A stretch of 64,000 nt of DNA, taken from the NCBI RefSeq assembly GCF_900637685.1, contig NZ_LR134388.1, positions 3,375,001-3,439,000 of the forward strand, written 5' to 3'. Position numbers and translations under genes: made by a program. Position 1 is the stretch's first letter. Every line of letters begins with the position of its first letter. Shown here in pieces: positions 25,109 through 34,671 of the stretch. Source of the stretch: Legionella sainthelensi. Its GTDB lineage: Bacteria; Pseudomonadota; Gammaproteobacteria; Legionellales; Legionellaceae. The notes under the pieces are model-generated. The model had not been told where the DNA came from. It did not search any database and saw only the letters and a program-made list of their open reading frames with translations.

Positions 25109-26839
25109 ATGAACCGCACGAAAGATTTTTTTACAATCGTATCTACTCCAAGAGAAGAAAATGGAAAACTATATTTTAGAAGTTTTCCATCCATAAATTA
25201 TAACGGGATGTGTTTAATCGCAGACAAATATAACTCAAAATATTTTAATAATGAAAGTCATAAACGAATCCTAGTTGCTGCCTCAAGAATGGGATTCGAG
25301 CAACAGCTCGAACCTTACCTCAAGAATAACAAGGACTGCATGATTGGTTTTTCAGTGCCACAACGGGAAAGCGCTTCGGGGCATCCCACTCCTGTAATTT
25401 TCGAAATTCATCACGGCAAAAAATACTTATTTATTAATGATAGTGTTGGCTATGATACTTTAGCAAATTCATTACAATTGTTTTGCGAGAAAAATAATAT
25501 CGATTTGTACGAAAATCCCTATGGGAGACAAGTGGATAATGGCTCATGTAAATCAGATTGTTTGGCTTATTTAAAGAACTCTTTGCAAATGGAAAGTATT
25601 GCTGCATCTGTAACTTTGCTCAATAAGGAGGAAACCACTCAATATTTGTCTCAGACTCCAAGTGACAGGCCTGGAATGCCAAACCATAAAATATTTCTTC
25701 CTACAGGAGACATGCTTAAAACTACTCAAACAGGTAAGGTATTGGGGCAAAACAAGCTTGATGTTAATCAGCCCTTAGTCAGTACGAAGTCAAAAAATAC
25801 CTATGTGGAAAAAATGTCGGGGTATCATAAAGGTGAAACCTATTATGAAACAATTGATAGAAACACCCATGTTAAATCAGGAGATACAAAAGTCTGGAAA
25901 GAGCGAACCTATTTAAGACAAAAAACTGAAACTCATCATAAACAAATTGTCGATATCTTAGAAAACAAAGAATCTGACTACATTAATGCGGCAATCTGTA
26001 GAGCAGCAAATGTATTTGATTTAAATACCGCTATAGCTCAAAAAAACTATCCTTTAATTGATATTTTCAGAGAAAAAAATACTCAAGAACCCATTAAAGA
26101 GGAAAATCAGGAGCTCTATGTAGACTATTTTAAATTTAAGCTAAGAGACCTACTTAAAGAATGTATTACCGATTATAAGAAGAATGTTGAAAATTTCAAT
26201 GAAGAAAAATTACTGCCCATCCTTGAGAATCCGAAGATACCGATTGAAGAGAAACTCAATAAATTACTTTTTCCAGAAATACCTATAAGTGATAACTTTC
26301 GGGCTTATTTAAAATTGCACTCGATTTTTCAAGAAAATAGCTCTCCTTCAATATTACTCGAACATGCTATTCAAATTTTTAGAGAGGATGCCCAAAATAA
26401 AGAGAACGGGAATAAAAAGGAGCAAATTAATAGTATCATCGATAAACACCTCCGCCTATTTACTACAAAAGCTAAATGGATGGCTCTTCAAGGGGCTGAA
26501 TATAGCAATGCATCCTGGGCAATGGATGAAGTTATTAGAACAATCAAAAGAGAACGTGAACTTTTTAATCAGGCTCCTCTGAATCAATTTGACCAAGCCC
26601 AACAATGGCTACTGGCATCCTGTACTGATATAATTGATCGATCAAAAGATATTCTTGGAAAGCATCGTGGATATAAGGAATTATTTGTTCAATTTTTAAG
26701 TGGGGTAACTTCTGTATCGACTCTAGGAGTAGCTAATTATGCCACTAAAAAATCTTTTTATGGATTGTTTCCAGCCAAAACAGATTCGGCAGAGATGCTG
26801 GATAATTTCACTGAGGAAATGAAAGGTTGTTCACATTAA
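25109..26839 (+). CDS. CE-clan cysteine protease/acetyltransferase-like protein, candidate Dot/Icm effector
   Basis: A 576 aa orphan. Between residues ~88 and 155 is a complete CE-clan set (numbered from the ATG): His92 in SASGHPTPVIFEI, Asp111 in FINDSVGYD, Gln141 and Cys147 in GRQVDNGSCKSDCLAY. The His-Asp distance of 19 and the Gln-x5-Cys spacing equal those of Ulp1/YopJ-type enzymes. The remaining ~400 residues are helical, charged and unrecognised. The tail SAEMLDNFTEEMKGCSH is Glu-rich like Dot/Icm signals. GAGG 5 nt before the ATG at 25109 beats the GTG at 25103. Could be a deubiquitinase, ubiquitin-like protease or acetyltransferase. Confidence 0.75.
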   Translation: MNRTKDFFTIVSTPREENGKLYFRSFPSINYNGMCLIADKYNSKYFNNESHKRILVAASRMGFEQQLEPYLKNNKDCMIGFSVPQRESASGHPTPVIFEIHHGKKYLFINDSVGYDTLANSLQLFCEKNNIDLYENPYGRQVDNGSCKSDCLAYLKNSLQMESIAASVTLLNKEETTQYLSQTPSDRPGMPNHKIFLPTGDMLKTTQTGKVLGQNKLDVNQPLVSTKSKNTYVEKMSGYHKGETYYETIDRNTHVKSGDTKVWKERTYLRQKTETHHKQIVDILENKESDYINAAICRAANVFDLNTAIAQKNYPLIDIFREKNTQEPIKEENQELYVDYFKFKLRDLLKECITDYKKNVENFNEEKLLPILENPKIPIEEKLNKLLFPEIPISDNFRAYLKLHSIFQENSSPSILLEHAIQIFREDAQNKENGNKKEQINSIIDKHLRLFTTKAKWMALQGAEYSNASWAMDEVIRTIKRERELFNQAPLNQFDQAQQWLLASCTDIIDRSKDILGKHRGYKELFVQFLSGVTSVSTLGVANYATKKSFYGLFPAKTDSAEMLDNFTEEMKGCSH

Positions 26840-27039
26840 TTTCATAATGAACCCTCCCGCCCCCTGAGTTAGCGTGTACTAACAACCAGCTTAATACTCA
26901 AATTTACTGTTTGAAACTGGATGGGAAGAAACCTCATATCAAATGTGAGTTTTTAGCAAGGATTAACACGTCCGGAGTCAGGCCTTGAATTTTGAATTTA
27001 AATTCGATAATTCACAATTCAAAGCTTGACCCTCTCGGT

Positions 27040-27200
27040 TCAACGATAACTGGCTTTGATAAAAACAGAGGTCTCTCCACTCACCTTTTTCATAGAATAT
27101 CCAAGCAAATTTAGGATAAAATTTTTCTTAAGCCTGAGTTTCATTTTGCGATAAAGCCCTTCTGTTATATTCCATACTAGCCTAACCTTTAATCCATAAT
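27040..27200 (-). pseudogene. ISL3 transposase C-terminal remnant
   Basis: The minus strand reads NITEGLYRKMKLRLKKNFIL, equivalent to GITEGFHRKMKL at 14093-14518. Its place just upstream of a HipB operator mirrors the layout at 14093-14800, showing that ISL3 end plus hip locus were duplicated together. The rest of 26840-27297 is gene-free. Confidence 0.6.
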
Positions 27201-27249
27201 GGACGTATTTTTAGGTTGAATATGACTTTTTTGTTATTCCCCCATAAAT

Positions 27250-27267
27250 TTACCGCGATAACAGTAA
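27250..27267. promoter_or_regulatory. Orphan HipB operator in front of broken hipT
   Basis: TTACCGCGATAACAGTAA, identical to the first operator at 14632-14649. It is followed after about 15 bp by the last codons of hipS and the hipT start, so hipB and most of hipS were deleted. Confidence 0.7.
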
Positions 27268-27981
27268 TTTATAGCGAATGACTGTTGAGGAAATAAGATG
27301 AAACACTGTCCTATTACTTATGAAAAAATTAGTGACCAAGAAAACTCTTCACAACGAGGATTACATTTGCTTTCGCCTCAATTAAAAAACCTTAGTCCAT
27401 TAGATTTAAGTGCTGATGAGCAGCGTCAGGAAGCAATTGCTCGAGTAGGAAAGATGTCTGTTCAAGGCATCCAAAAGAAACTCAGCGCAAAACTAAAAAT
27501 TAAAGAGGGATGTTTTGAAATCGTTGATCAATATGGTCACTATATTTTAAAACCACAAAGTGATATTTATCCAGAATTGCCGGAAAATGAAGCCATTACT
27601 ATGACCCTTGCAAAGACCATTGGCCTCGAAGTTCCCCTTCATAGTTTAGTTTATTCTAAAGGCAACAGCTTGACCTACTTCATTAAACGGTTTGATCGAA
27701 TAGGCCATAATAAAAAGTTAGCTTTAGAAGATTTTGCACAGTTATCAGGTGAGGATCGACGTACAAAATATAAAAGTTCGATGGAAAAGTGATTGCAGTC
27801 ATAGAACAATTTTGTACATTCCCAAAATTGAATGTGTGAAATTATTTAAGTTGACGTTATTTAACTTTCTGATCGGCAATGAAGATATGCATCTAAAAAA
27901 TTTTTCCCTAATTAGGGTCTGTTGACAATTCACCTGCCGCCTACGTGCCGCTTCTTGTCCGCGGCATCCATTCGATCTAAA

Positions 27982-28272
27982 TCATTGGCAAATTTCTTCA
28001 TACAGGTCACGCGATTGAGGGTTTAGTTTCTCTATTAAATTTATTTTCCATTGTCTTGGCCAATTTTTGAAACGTTTTTCACGTCGTGCTGCTTCAACGT
28101 ATAATTCATATGCTTCATGATAGACCCGCATATGTACGTTATACTGAGCAGTGAAACCAGGACTGACTTTATTTTTGTGTTCCCAAGTCCGTTTAATGAT
28201 GTCTGACGTAGACCCTACGTAAAGAGTACCATGATGCTGACTCGCAAGAATAGAAACATAAGCCAGACTCAT
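27982..28272 (-). CDS. GIY-YIG endonuclease (UPF0213-like) carried inside the IS
   Basis: A 96 aa single-domain protein with the family pattern: AYVSILASQHHGTLYVGSTS (GIY...YIG strands), DIIKRTWEHKN (catalytic Arg and His), and RREKRFKNWPRQWKINLIE, NPQSRDLYEEI. AAGGAAG 4 nt before the ATG at 28272 supports this start. It begins about 50 bp after the transposase stop, same strand, and ends before the inverted repeat. Its presence inside an IS is unusual; it may be a passenger or aid transposition. Confidence 0.85.
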   Translation of the reverse strand: MSLAYVSILASQHHGTLYVGSTSDIIKRTWEHKNKVSPGFTAQYNVHMRVYHEAYELYVEAARREKRFKNWPRQWKINLIEKLNPQSRDLYEEICQ

Positions 28273-28322
28273 CGTACTTCCTTGACTGTTGGACAAACAC
28301 GAAGATAATACCGGAAGCTGCG

Positions 28323-29059
28323 CTACATAGGTAGCCATAAAAATGCGCATGCCATAGCAACAAGAGAAGCATCGTTTCGCTTTAATTTATCAACTCTTGT
28401 GGCGATTGCACGAACGTGTTTTATTCTGACAAAAAAATTTTCAACTCGATGTCTGTATTTATAAATACCCCAATCCATATCTGCATTACCAGTTTTAGAA
28501 TTGCTCTTTCCTGGAATCACGGGAATGGATGATTTTTTTCGAATGGGATCTCGAACCTCTTCGCTATCATAACCCTTATCTGCAATAGTATGTTCTGCAG
28601 CAGGTAACTTTTCGATAAATTCTGGTGCCACTTTGCAATCATGCACTTCGCCACCTGTTATTTCAAAATCAATAGGTAATCCGTGAGCATCAACGGCCAT
28701 ATGAATCTTCGTTGTATTTCCAGCAGCCGACTTACCAATGCTTGTTCTTCCTTATTAGGCGCGCCAGCACTATGTTCATGAGCTTTGACAATACTGCCAT
28801 CAATAAACTCCCATTCTAAATCGGGCTCTTGCACAAGCGTTTTAAAAATTTGAATTAACTTTTTTTGAGATGACCATCGATTAAATTGTTGATAAATTCA
28901 ATTCCAGCATCCAAAATCTATCGGTAGGTCACGCCAAGGGCACCCAACCCGCATGCGATATAACATTGCCTCAACTATCCTACCAAGATTGGGCTTGTCA
29001 TAAATTCTGTGCTGTAGCATGCTCTCCCTCAGCTTTGACCAACGCTCGTCATTGAGCAT
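28323..29059 (-). pseudogene. IS5/IS427-type transposase (orfA/orfB), inactivated
   Basis: orfA starts MLNDERWSKLRESMLQHRIY and reads to a TGA after DFGCWN, where relatives have a sense codon. It then continues IYQQFNRWSSQ to WEFIDGSIVKAHEHSAG, with the first Asp. A frame change leads to IGKSAAGNTTKIHMAVDAHG and IADKGYDSEE with the second Asp, and YKYRHRVENFFVRIK with the Glu. The orfA/orfB shift is normal for this group, but the in-frame TGA should stop production. Confidence 0.85.
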
Positions 29060-29714
29060 AAGTCTAAGCATTGCAAACTCGTTTTATACTTGGTATCTGA
29101 GCCGTTATATTATGAGTGTGCTTCCATTAATCAATCAATTAGGTTGTTCAGCTTTTAATTTGACCATCTACTGGATGCCGAGGACAAGCCGCGGCACGTA
29201 GGCGGCAGGTGAATTGTCAACAGCCCCTAATAAAGATAGAAAAATCTCACTATCACCAGCATATGATTTGCTTAACTCAACTATCGCTCAAAAAACACAA
29301 AAGAAGAAATCGCTTTACCTCTGCAAGGAAAAAAAATAATGTAACAAACAATGATTTTCTTAACTATTTTGCCGTTGAAAATTAGGATTAAACCAGAACG
29401 TCATCGAGGGGATCGTACAAGAGTTCCATGAGCTAATACCAAAATGGCAAGAGCTGATTGGTTTCAGTTTTTTATCTCAACAGATGCAAGAAAAATATCT
29501 CCAGTTGCTCAATCAACGATGCAAGCGGTTGAATTTTTTCGATTAACTGAAATCGGCCGTTTCCATCCCATGTTCCGACAATAAATTAGAAGCTTGTTAC
29601 TGCTGTATGAATGCTTCCTTAGACATTTAAAACCCCAAACTTTTTCTTGAGTTCATTTTATCAGCGAATAATTGTACTACCCTTTATTTATACTGGATCA
29701 CCCAGGGCAACCAA

Positions 29715-31085
29715 TCACGAAGCAAACTCAGATTTGCCCGAAAATTCTGCGTTACGAGACCGTGGATGAACCTTCACATGCCAAAGTGGGAGCATCATCA
29801 ATAATGGAATCAAGCAGCAAATAAACAATGTGAGGAAGAAATTATCCCACCCGTAATTTTTGATAATTGCCCCCAAAGGCGCACCCGCCAGAACAGCACC
29901 TAAACAATAAGCGAAAAATCCGGCAAAGCCAGTTGCAGTCGCCGCTGCTTTTTTATGTGTTAACTCCGCACACGCCATACCAATCATCATTTGTGGGCCA
30001 AAGATAAAAAAACCAAAGAAAAAAAGAAACAAAGAATCGAGGAATGGTATATATTCCTTAGTCAGTGTAAATAGTATCAACGTGGCAAATACGCCTGCAG
30101 TAAAAAGCACATTGATTGGATTGCGTTTCCCTTGAAATACTTTATCGGAAAGCCAGCCTGCAACCAGATTTCCAAAAAAACCACCCACCTCAAACCAGAT
30201 GATACAACTACCTGCGGTGATTAAGGAATAATCTTTCACTTCCGTTAAGTACAGCATGCTCCAATCATTAATGGCTGTTCGGACAATGTAAATAAATAAA
30301 TAAGAAATGGAGAGTATCCAAATATATTGATTGCTTAACACATAATTCCAAAGAATTTCTTTGACTGAAAGTTCTATTTTTTCTTGGTGGTGATTTGACG
30401 AACCGGAGAAATCTTCTTTATATTGTTCTATTGCAGGTAAACCAAGCGACTGCGGAGTATCTCTTAAACGATTGATTAAAAAAATACCTCCTAAAATGCA
30501 GATGATCCCCGGAACAAACATGGCTGAACGCCAGCCGAAATACTGCGCGCACATAGCAACAATTAATGGAATTAATGCACCACCAACGTTATGAGATGTA
30601 TTCCAAATACTCCACCAACGACCGCGTTCGGATTGAGAATACCAATGAGTTAATAATTTAGTACATCCTGGCCATCCCCACCCTTGGAACCATCCATTCA
30701 ATCCCCAAAAAATAGCAAACAACCACCAAGTGGAAGACAATCCAAACAAAATATTAACAATACCTGTCAAAATTAGCCCAATCGCCATTAAATAACGAGG
30801 ATTTGACTTATCACCTAGAATTCCACTCAAAAATTTACTGATGCCATAACTCAAGCTCAAAATACTAGCAATCAATCCTAACTCAGTTTTGGTCATCCCC
30901 AAGGCGCTTTGTAATGCAGGCATCGCGAATGTAAAACTTTTTCGCGTAAAATAAAACAAAGCATAGCCTATATACATTGCATAAAAAGTGCGAATACGCC
31001 AATAACGATATTGCTGTTTAACAACAGTTTTATCCTGAATTTCATCAAGATAAGGAGCAGGTTTTAAAAAATTCAAAAATGCCAT
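29715..31085 (-). CDS. MFS transporter, organophosphate:phosphate antiporter (UhpC/GlpT) type
   Basis: A 456 aa, 12-helix inner membrane protein. The signature near TM4-5, ERGRWWSIWNTSHNVGGALI, and the N-terminal YYFTRKSFTFAMPALQ-like segment (here YALFYFTRKSFTFAMP) mark the OPA family. Members exchange phosphate for sugar phosphates or glycerol-3-phosphate; UhpC senses glucose-6-phosphate. Substrate cannot be told. The ATG at 31085 is preferred (MAFLNFLKPAP). Single gene, divergent from the membrane protein at 31236. Confidence 0.9.
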   Translation of the reverse strand: MAFLNFLKPAPYLDEIQDKTVVKQQYRYWRIRTFYAMYIGYALFYFTRKSFTFAMPALQSALGMTKTELGLIASILSLSYGISKFLSGILGDKSNPRYLMAIGLILTGIVNILFGLSSTWWLFAIFWGLNGWFQGWGWPGCTKLLTHWYSQSERGRWWSIWNTSHNVGGALIPLIVAMCAQYFGWRSAMFVPGIICILGGIFLINRLRDTPQSLGLPAIEQYKEDFSGSSNHHQEKIELSVKEILWNYVLSNQYIWILSISYLFIYIVRTAINDWSMLYLTEVKDYSLITAGSCIIWFEVGGFFGNLVAGWLSDKVFQGKRNPINVLFTAGVFATLILFTLTKEYIPFLDSLFLFFFGFFIFGPQMMIGMACAELTHKKAAATATGFAGFFAYCLGAVLAGAPLGAIIKNYGWDNFFLTLFICCLIPLLMMLPLWHVKVHPRSRNAEFSGKSEFAS

Positions 31086-31235
31086 GATGGTCCGTATCAT
31101 GATAAAAAAATCAGATTAGAATGTAACTTGCAAAGTATGTCAATTCTTTCTAATGAAAATAATAGCCATATCATGCCTATTGATAATTAATTTAAAAATT
31201 TAAATGGAATTCTTGTGAAATTATAAATAAGCTAC

Positions 31236-32939
31236 ATGACTTTCATTAAAGAGGGATTTGTAGGAATGAAAGAGATAGTTAGTTTATTAGAATTAGAACA
31301 AGATCAAATCGATTTTGCTATTCATAAGCGTGAAGTGATAATGGTTTTAAGAAGAAAATTTCGTACTCAAAAAGATTGGATTATTGCCTCTTTCAACCAA
31401 TATCAATTTACTAAAGAAGAATCGCAAAAAGTTCAACAAGCTATTTTAAATGGAGATCTTCGAATAACAGATCTTCTAGAACGTCCGTTTTCCCACTATT
31501 TTTGGAGTTTTCTTACCTTTAAATGGGGAGAGATACTTTCGGGTGGAAAAAGATTATCGAAGCAAGAGGTCTTGCAAGTTGCTACCTACTCAAGCAATGG
31601 TCAAGAATTTGCAAGAACCCCCATTCAAAATAGAAACAGGCTGATAAAAGGAGTGCCGTTAGTCATTGGCAAAGTCGTTACTTCCATGGCGCTTTGTATG
31701 GTATTTTGCCTGGGATTATTAAGTACTTTAGGAGCTCCCTTTGCCCTTAGCTTCGCTTTAGCAATAGTACTTTCCTTATGTAACGGAATAGTGTGTTTAT
31801 TAAGTCGCGGACAAGCCATGCTTGATAGCGCTGGTTTTCAGCCTAAAAAACAAAAAACATTTAAGACCCTTGAGGAAAATTTAAAACAAAAAACAATATT
31901 CGATAAAGGTCAAAAATTATTTTTTGGTATCGTGACCTTGTTGGCATGTATTTCTGCGGGCATTTCTGGATATGCTGGTCTCGTAGGACTTCTCACATTT
32001 TTGGGGGCCGGTATGCTCGCCTCTAACCCCCTTGTTTTGATAGTTACGATTGGGCTATCTCTGATTGCAGCTATCTCCTTTTATTCATTTCAGGCTGTGG
32101 GCATACGTGAAAATTATGAAAAATTTAAAAATCTTTTTATTGAAGATTATCAAAAGCCCTATGGTCTTTTGCGATGTATCTTGTTAGGGGTCGTAAGTAC
32201 AGTCTTTTTAGCTGTTTACGCGACATTAACTTGGTTTACTACTGTATCGGGGATTAATAAGCTTTTCAATGCGTTAGGTTCGAATCCTGATACTTTTTTA
32301 GCACATGTCCTTTCTATGATATGTACTTCGACAACCATGGTGGTTAATACTTTTTCGCAAGTATATAAAGTTTTTAACCCAAAAACGTATGTCGATCTAA
32401 AAGAAAAATTTGAATCAATACATCAACCACCAGATGAATACCAAACAAAAGCACAAAAAATAAAGTACGGAGCCATCAATGTGCTCAAACTATGTGCTTT
32501 GATAGGTGATTCTCTTGCTTATTCTGTTGCCGGTGGAATCCGAAGCGGAATTCATGTTGGTGAAACACTGGGAGAAGCAATCGGGGCAAAACTTGCATTA
32601 ACCATTACCATGGCAATATTGTCTCCAGTCATTTTAGTGTTCGTCTCGATAGCTTTTACCTGGCCTACCGTTTTCCAGAGGAAAAAATCGACTCAAGATC
32701 CTTCACAGATGGAGAAGCCACTGATAGAAAAAGTGAGTCAAAGCCATAATCCAAACGCACTTCCAAATAATACTCTATTATCAAGATCGGAAAAATTTTC
32801 CAAAACGAATAATTCTAAAATTAAACAAGCTGGGCTGAGATTTTTTGATGCGAGTTTGAATGAAGAGCCTATTGTTAAGCCCAATTGTAGCTCAACTTTA
32901 GAGAGAAGAACCGTTGTAACATCCTACTCACATAAGTGA
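31236..32939 (+). CDS. Multi-pass membrane protein, unknown, effector-like
   Basis: 567 aa. A soluble N-terminus (~130 residues, EQDQIDFAIHKREVIMVLRR) precedes about eight hydrophobic segments (TSMALCMVFCLGLLSTLGAP, LLTFLGAGMLASNPLVLIV, LLGVVSTVFLAVYATLTWFT, ITMAILSPVILVFVSIAFTW). The tail is polar (SQMEKPLIEKVSQSHNPNAL). No transporter family is recognised. The first ATG lacks a clear ribosome site; ATG 31266 has GAGGG upstream. It lies 35 bp before the beta-barrel gene, so they may form an operon. Confidence 0.75.
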   Translation: MTFIKEGFVGMKEIVSLLELEQDQIDFAIHKREVIMVLRRKFRTQKDWIIASFNQYQFTKEESQKVQQAILNGDLRITDLLERPFSHYFWSFLTFKWGEILSGGKRLSKQEVLQVATYSSNGQEFARTPIQNRNRLIKGVPLVIGKVVTSMALCMVFCLGLLSTLGAPFALSFALAIVLSLCNGIVCLLSRGQAMLDSAGFQPKKQKTFKTLEENLKQKTIFDKGQKLFFGIVTLLACISAGISGYAGLVGLLTFLGAGMLASNPLVLIVTIGLSLIAAISFYSFQAVGIRENYEKFKNLFIEDYQKPYGLLRCILLGVVSTVFLAVYATLTWFTTVSGINKLFNALGSNPDTFLAHVLSMICTSTTMVVNTFSQVYKVFNPKTYVDLKEKFESIHQPPDEYQTKAQKIKYGAINVLKLCALIGDSLAYSVAGGIRSGIHVGETLGEAIGAKLALTITMAILSPVILVFVSIAFTWPTVFQRKKSTQDPSQMEKPLIEKVSQSHNPNALPNNTLLSRSEKFSKTNNSKIKQAGLRFFDASLNEEPIVKPNCSSTLERRTVVTSYSHK

Positions 32940-32974
32940 AAAGTTGATTTATATGCTTTTACAGGAAGTTAAAT

Positions 32975-34600
32975 TTGAAAAAAAATATTTTTTTAGGATT
33001 GTTTCCTTATATGACTCTAGCTATAACGACTTCTTCAGCTTGGTCTAAAAATATTCAATCAAGTTCTAGTTGCGATCCTTATCGCAACTATTCATGTTTG
33101 GATAGTTATTTAGGTGAAGATTTTATTACACGTTTTTTTCGTTATTATAAGTTGGAAACAGGTCATGCAGCTGCACCGTCCGATCCTCATGCCCCCACTT
33201 CACATCGAGCAGGTTGGCCTGCAACCCCAGAGTCGCCCCCCCCGATGCCTTTTACTGAATGGCCTTACGGTGCAACCACTTCATTAGGGGTCAGCCTTCC
33301 TAATTCCGTTGATAGCCCCCTGATGGTTGGTGTTGCGAATACTCCTGTTGGAAAATGGTTACAAAAGAACCATATTCAAATTTACGGTTGGGTTAATGGT
33401 GGCGGCAATCTAAGTACCAACACGGAAAAACCTGCCGGGAACGCCCCTATGGCCTATCTATATACACCTAATACTATTCAACTGGATCAAGCAGTACTTT
33501 ACATGGAACGTGTTCCAGATACAGTGCAAACAAACCATGTCGATTGGGGTTTTAGACTATCGGGGATATATGGAGAAAACTACCACTATACCACGGCATA
33601 TGGAATTGCCAGTTATCAGCTTTTAAATAACAACTCGGTTTATGGCTACGACTTCCCCATGGTTTATGGTGAATTATATATTCCTAATGTAGCTCGAGGA
33701 TTACTTTTTCGCGTTGGACGTTATATTTCTATTCCTGATATTGAGGCTCAACTTGCACCTAATAATTACATGTATTCGCACTCTATGACGTACACTTTTG
33801 ATAACTATACCAATGAAGGGATAGTAGCGAGTCTAGCTGTTGCTAAAAATGTCATTTTTCAGTTAGGTTTAGTAGGAGGGACTGATACCGCGATTTGGAA
33901 TATAGGGAAAAAAGTTAAGAATCCTGCTCCAAATCCTTTGTATCCCAATCCAACTTTTCTAAAAGATCCCGGAGCAAGGATATCAGCAGTTGCTTGTGCT
34001 CGTTTCACCTGGAATGATGGCAAAGATACATTCTATCCTTGTATGGATGGCATCAATAATGGCGTATGGGGTTATAATAATCTTCAGTGGTATGGATTTA
34101 CCTACTATCATAAATTCAACGAGCGTTGGCATATTGCTTATGAAATTTATACACTCCATCAAAACCACGTTGCCAACATCAATAATCCCATTGCGGCTGC
34201 ACTCATTGCTACTGGAGGAACACCTTTTTCACCACAATACATACCATTTAATGCGCCAAATGCTGCACAATGCAATAGTACATCAGCACTGAGTTGTACT
34301 GCATCGGTATTAGCGACGGTAGCTTATATTAATTATCAATTCTCCCCTCTTGATAATATTTCCTTTAGGCCTGAATTTTATGATGACAAACAAGGACAAC
34401 GAACGGGTGTAAAAACTCGTTATCTTAACTTTGGACTTGGTTGGCAACATTGGTTATCGCCGCAAATCGAACTGCGCCCAGAAATTGATTACGATTATGC
34501 ACTGGATAGGAATGCATTTAATGGCAACGCTAATGCAGGAATTTCCCCAAGCAAACGTTATACTGTATTAGGTGCCATGGATATTATTGCTCATTTTTGA
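32975..34600 (+). CDS. Outer membrane beta-barrel protein (porin-like)
   Basis: 541 aa with a signal peptide (MKKNIFLGLFPYMTLAITTS, SAWS cut region). It has alternating aromatic strands (IQIYGWVNGGGNLSTN, VDWGFRLSGIYGENYHYTTA, LNFGLGWQHWLSPQIELRPE) and ends in a phenylalanine (MDIIAHF), as barrel proteins do. It resembles the BBP2/OmpL-like putative porins. A Pro-rich linker (ESPPPMPFTEWPYG) precedes the barrel. It starts with TTG, supported by AGGAAG 7 nt upstream. Confidence 0.85.
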   Translation: MKKNIFLGLFPYMTLAITTSSAWSKNIQSSSSCDPYRNYSCLDSYLGEDFITRFFRYYKLETGHAAAPSDPHAPTSHRAGWPATPESPPPMPFTEWPYGATTSLGVSLPNSVDSPLMVGVANTPVGKWLQKNHIQIYGWVNGGGNLSTNTEKPAGNAPMAYLYTPNTIQLDQAVLYMERVPDTVQTNHVDWGFRLSGIYGENYHYTTAYGIASYQLLNNNSVYGYDFPMVYGELYIPNVARGLLFRVGRYISIPDIEAQLAPNNYMYSHSMTYTFDNYTNEGIVASLAVAKNVIFQLGLVGGTDTAIWNIGKKVKNPAPNPLYPNPTFLKDPGARISAVACARFTWNDGKDTFYPCMDGINNGVWGYNNLQWYGFTYYHKFNERWHIAYEIYTLHQNHVANINNPIAAALIATGGTPFSPQYIPFNAPNAAQCNSTSALSCTASVLATVAYINYQFSPLDNISFRPEFYDDKQGQRTGVKTRYLNFGLGWQHWLSPQIELRPEIDYDYALDRNAFNGNANAGISPSKRYTVLGAMDIIAHF

Positions 34601-34671
34601 TACGCTTCTAAATCAATTTGATCAATTCATTACAGCTTTTATTTTGTGATGACAGGGCTGGCCCAAATCAC

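Larger units (their letters stand above)
27915..29227. mobile_element. IS5-family (IS427-type) element with passenger nuclease gene
   Basis: Ends GGGTCTGTTGACAATTCACC and, in reverse, GGGGCTGTTGACAATTCACC; inverted repeats extend about 55 bp (27915-27969 and 29173-29227) with four mismatches. Target duplication TA (27913-27914 and 29228-29229) is typical of this group. Length 1313 bp instead of the usual ~850, because a GIY-YIG gene lies between the transposase and the left end. Confidence 0.85.
27298..29546 (+). pseudogene. hipT: hipT paralog, frameshifted and interrupted by an IS
   Basis: 27298-27792 codes for 164 residues about 90% like intact HipT. A lost A in the GAAAAAGT run (here GAAAAGT near 27788) shifts the frame. 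The gene continues to 27912 (GNEDMHLKNF retained), is split by the IS at 27915-29227, and resumes with KDRKIS to the stop near 29546 with further small deletions. Removing the IS and one TA restores the codons LINKDRKIS. hipB and hipS are missing upstream. Not functional. Confidence 0.88.

Noticed and set aside
23090..26839. usp and CE-clan gene as one operon
   Set aside because: They are over 1.1 kb apart with satellite debris between.
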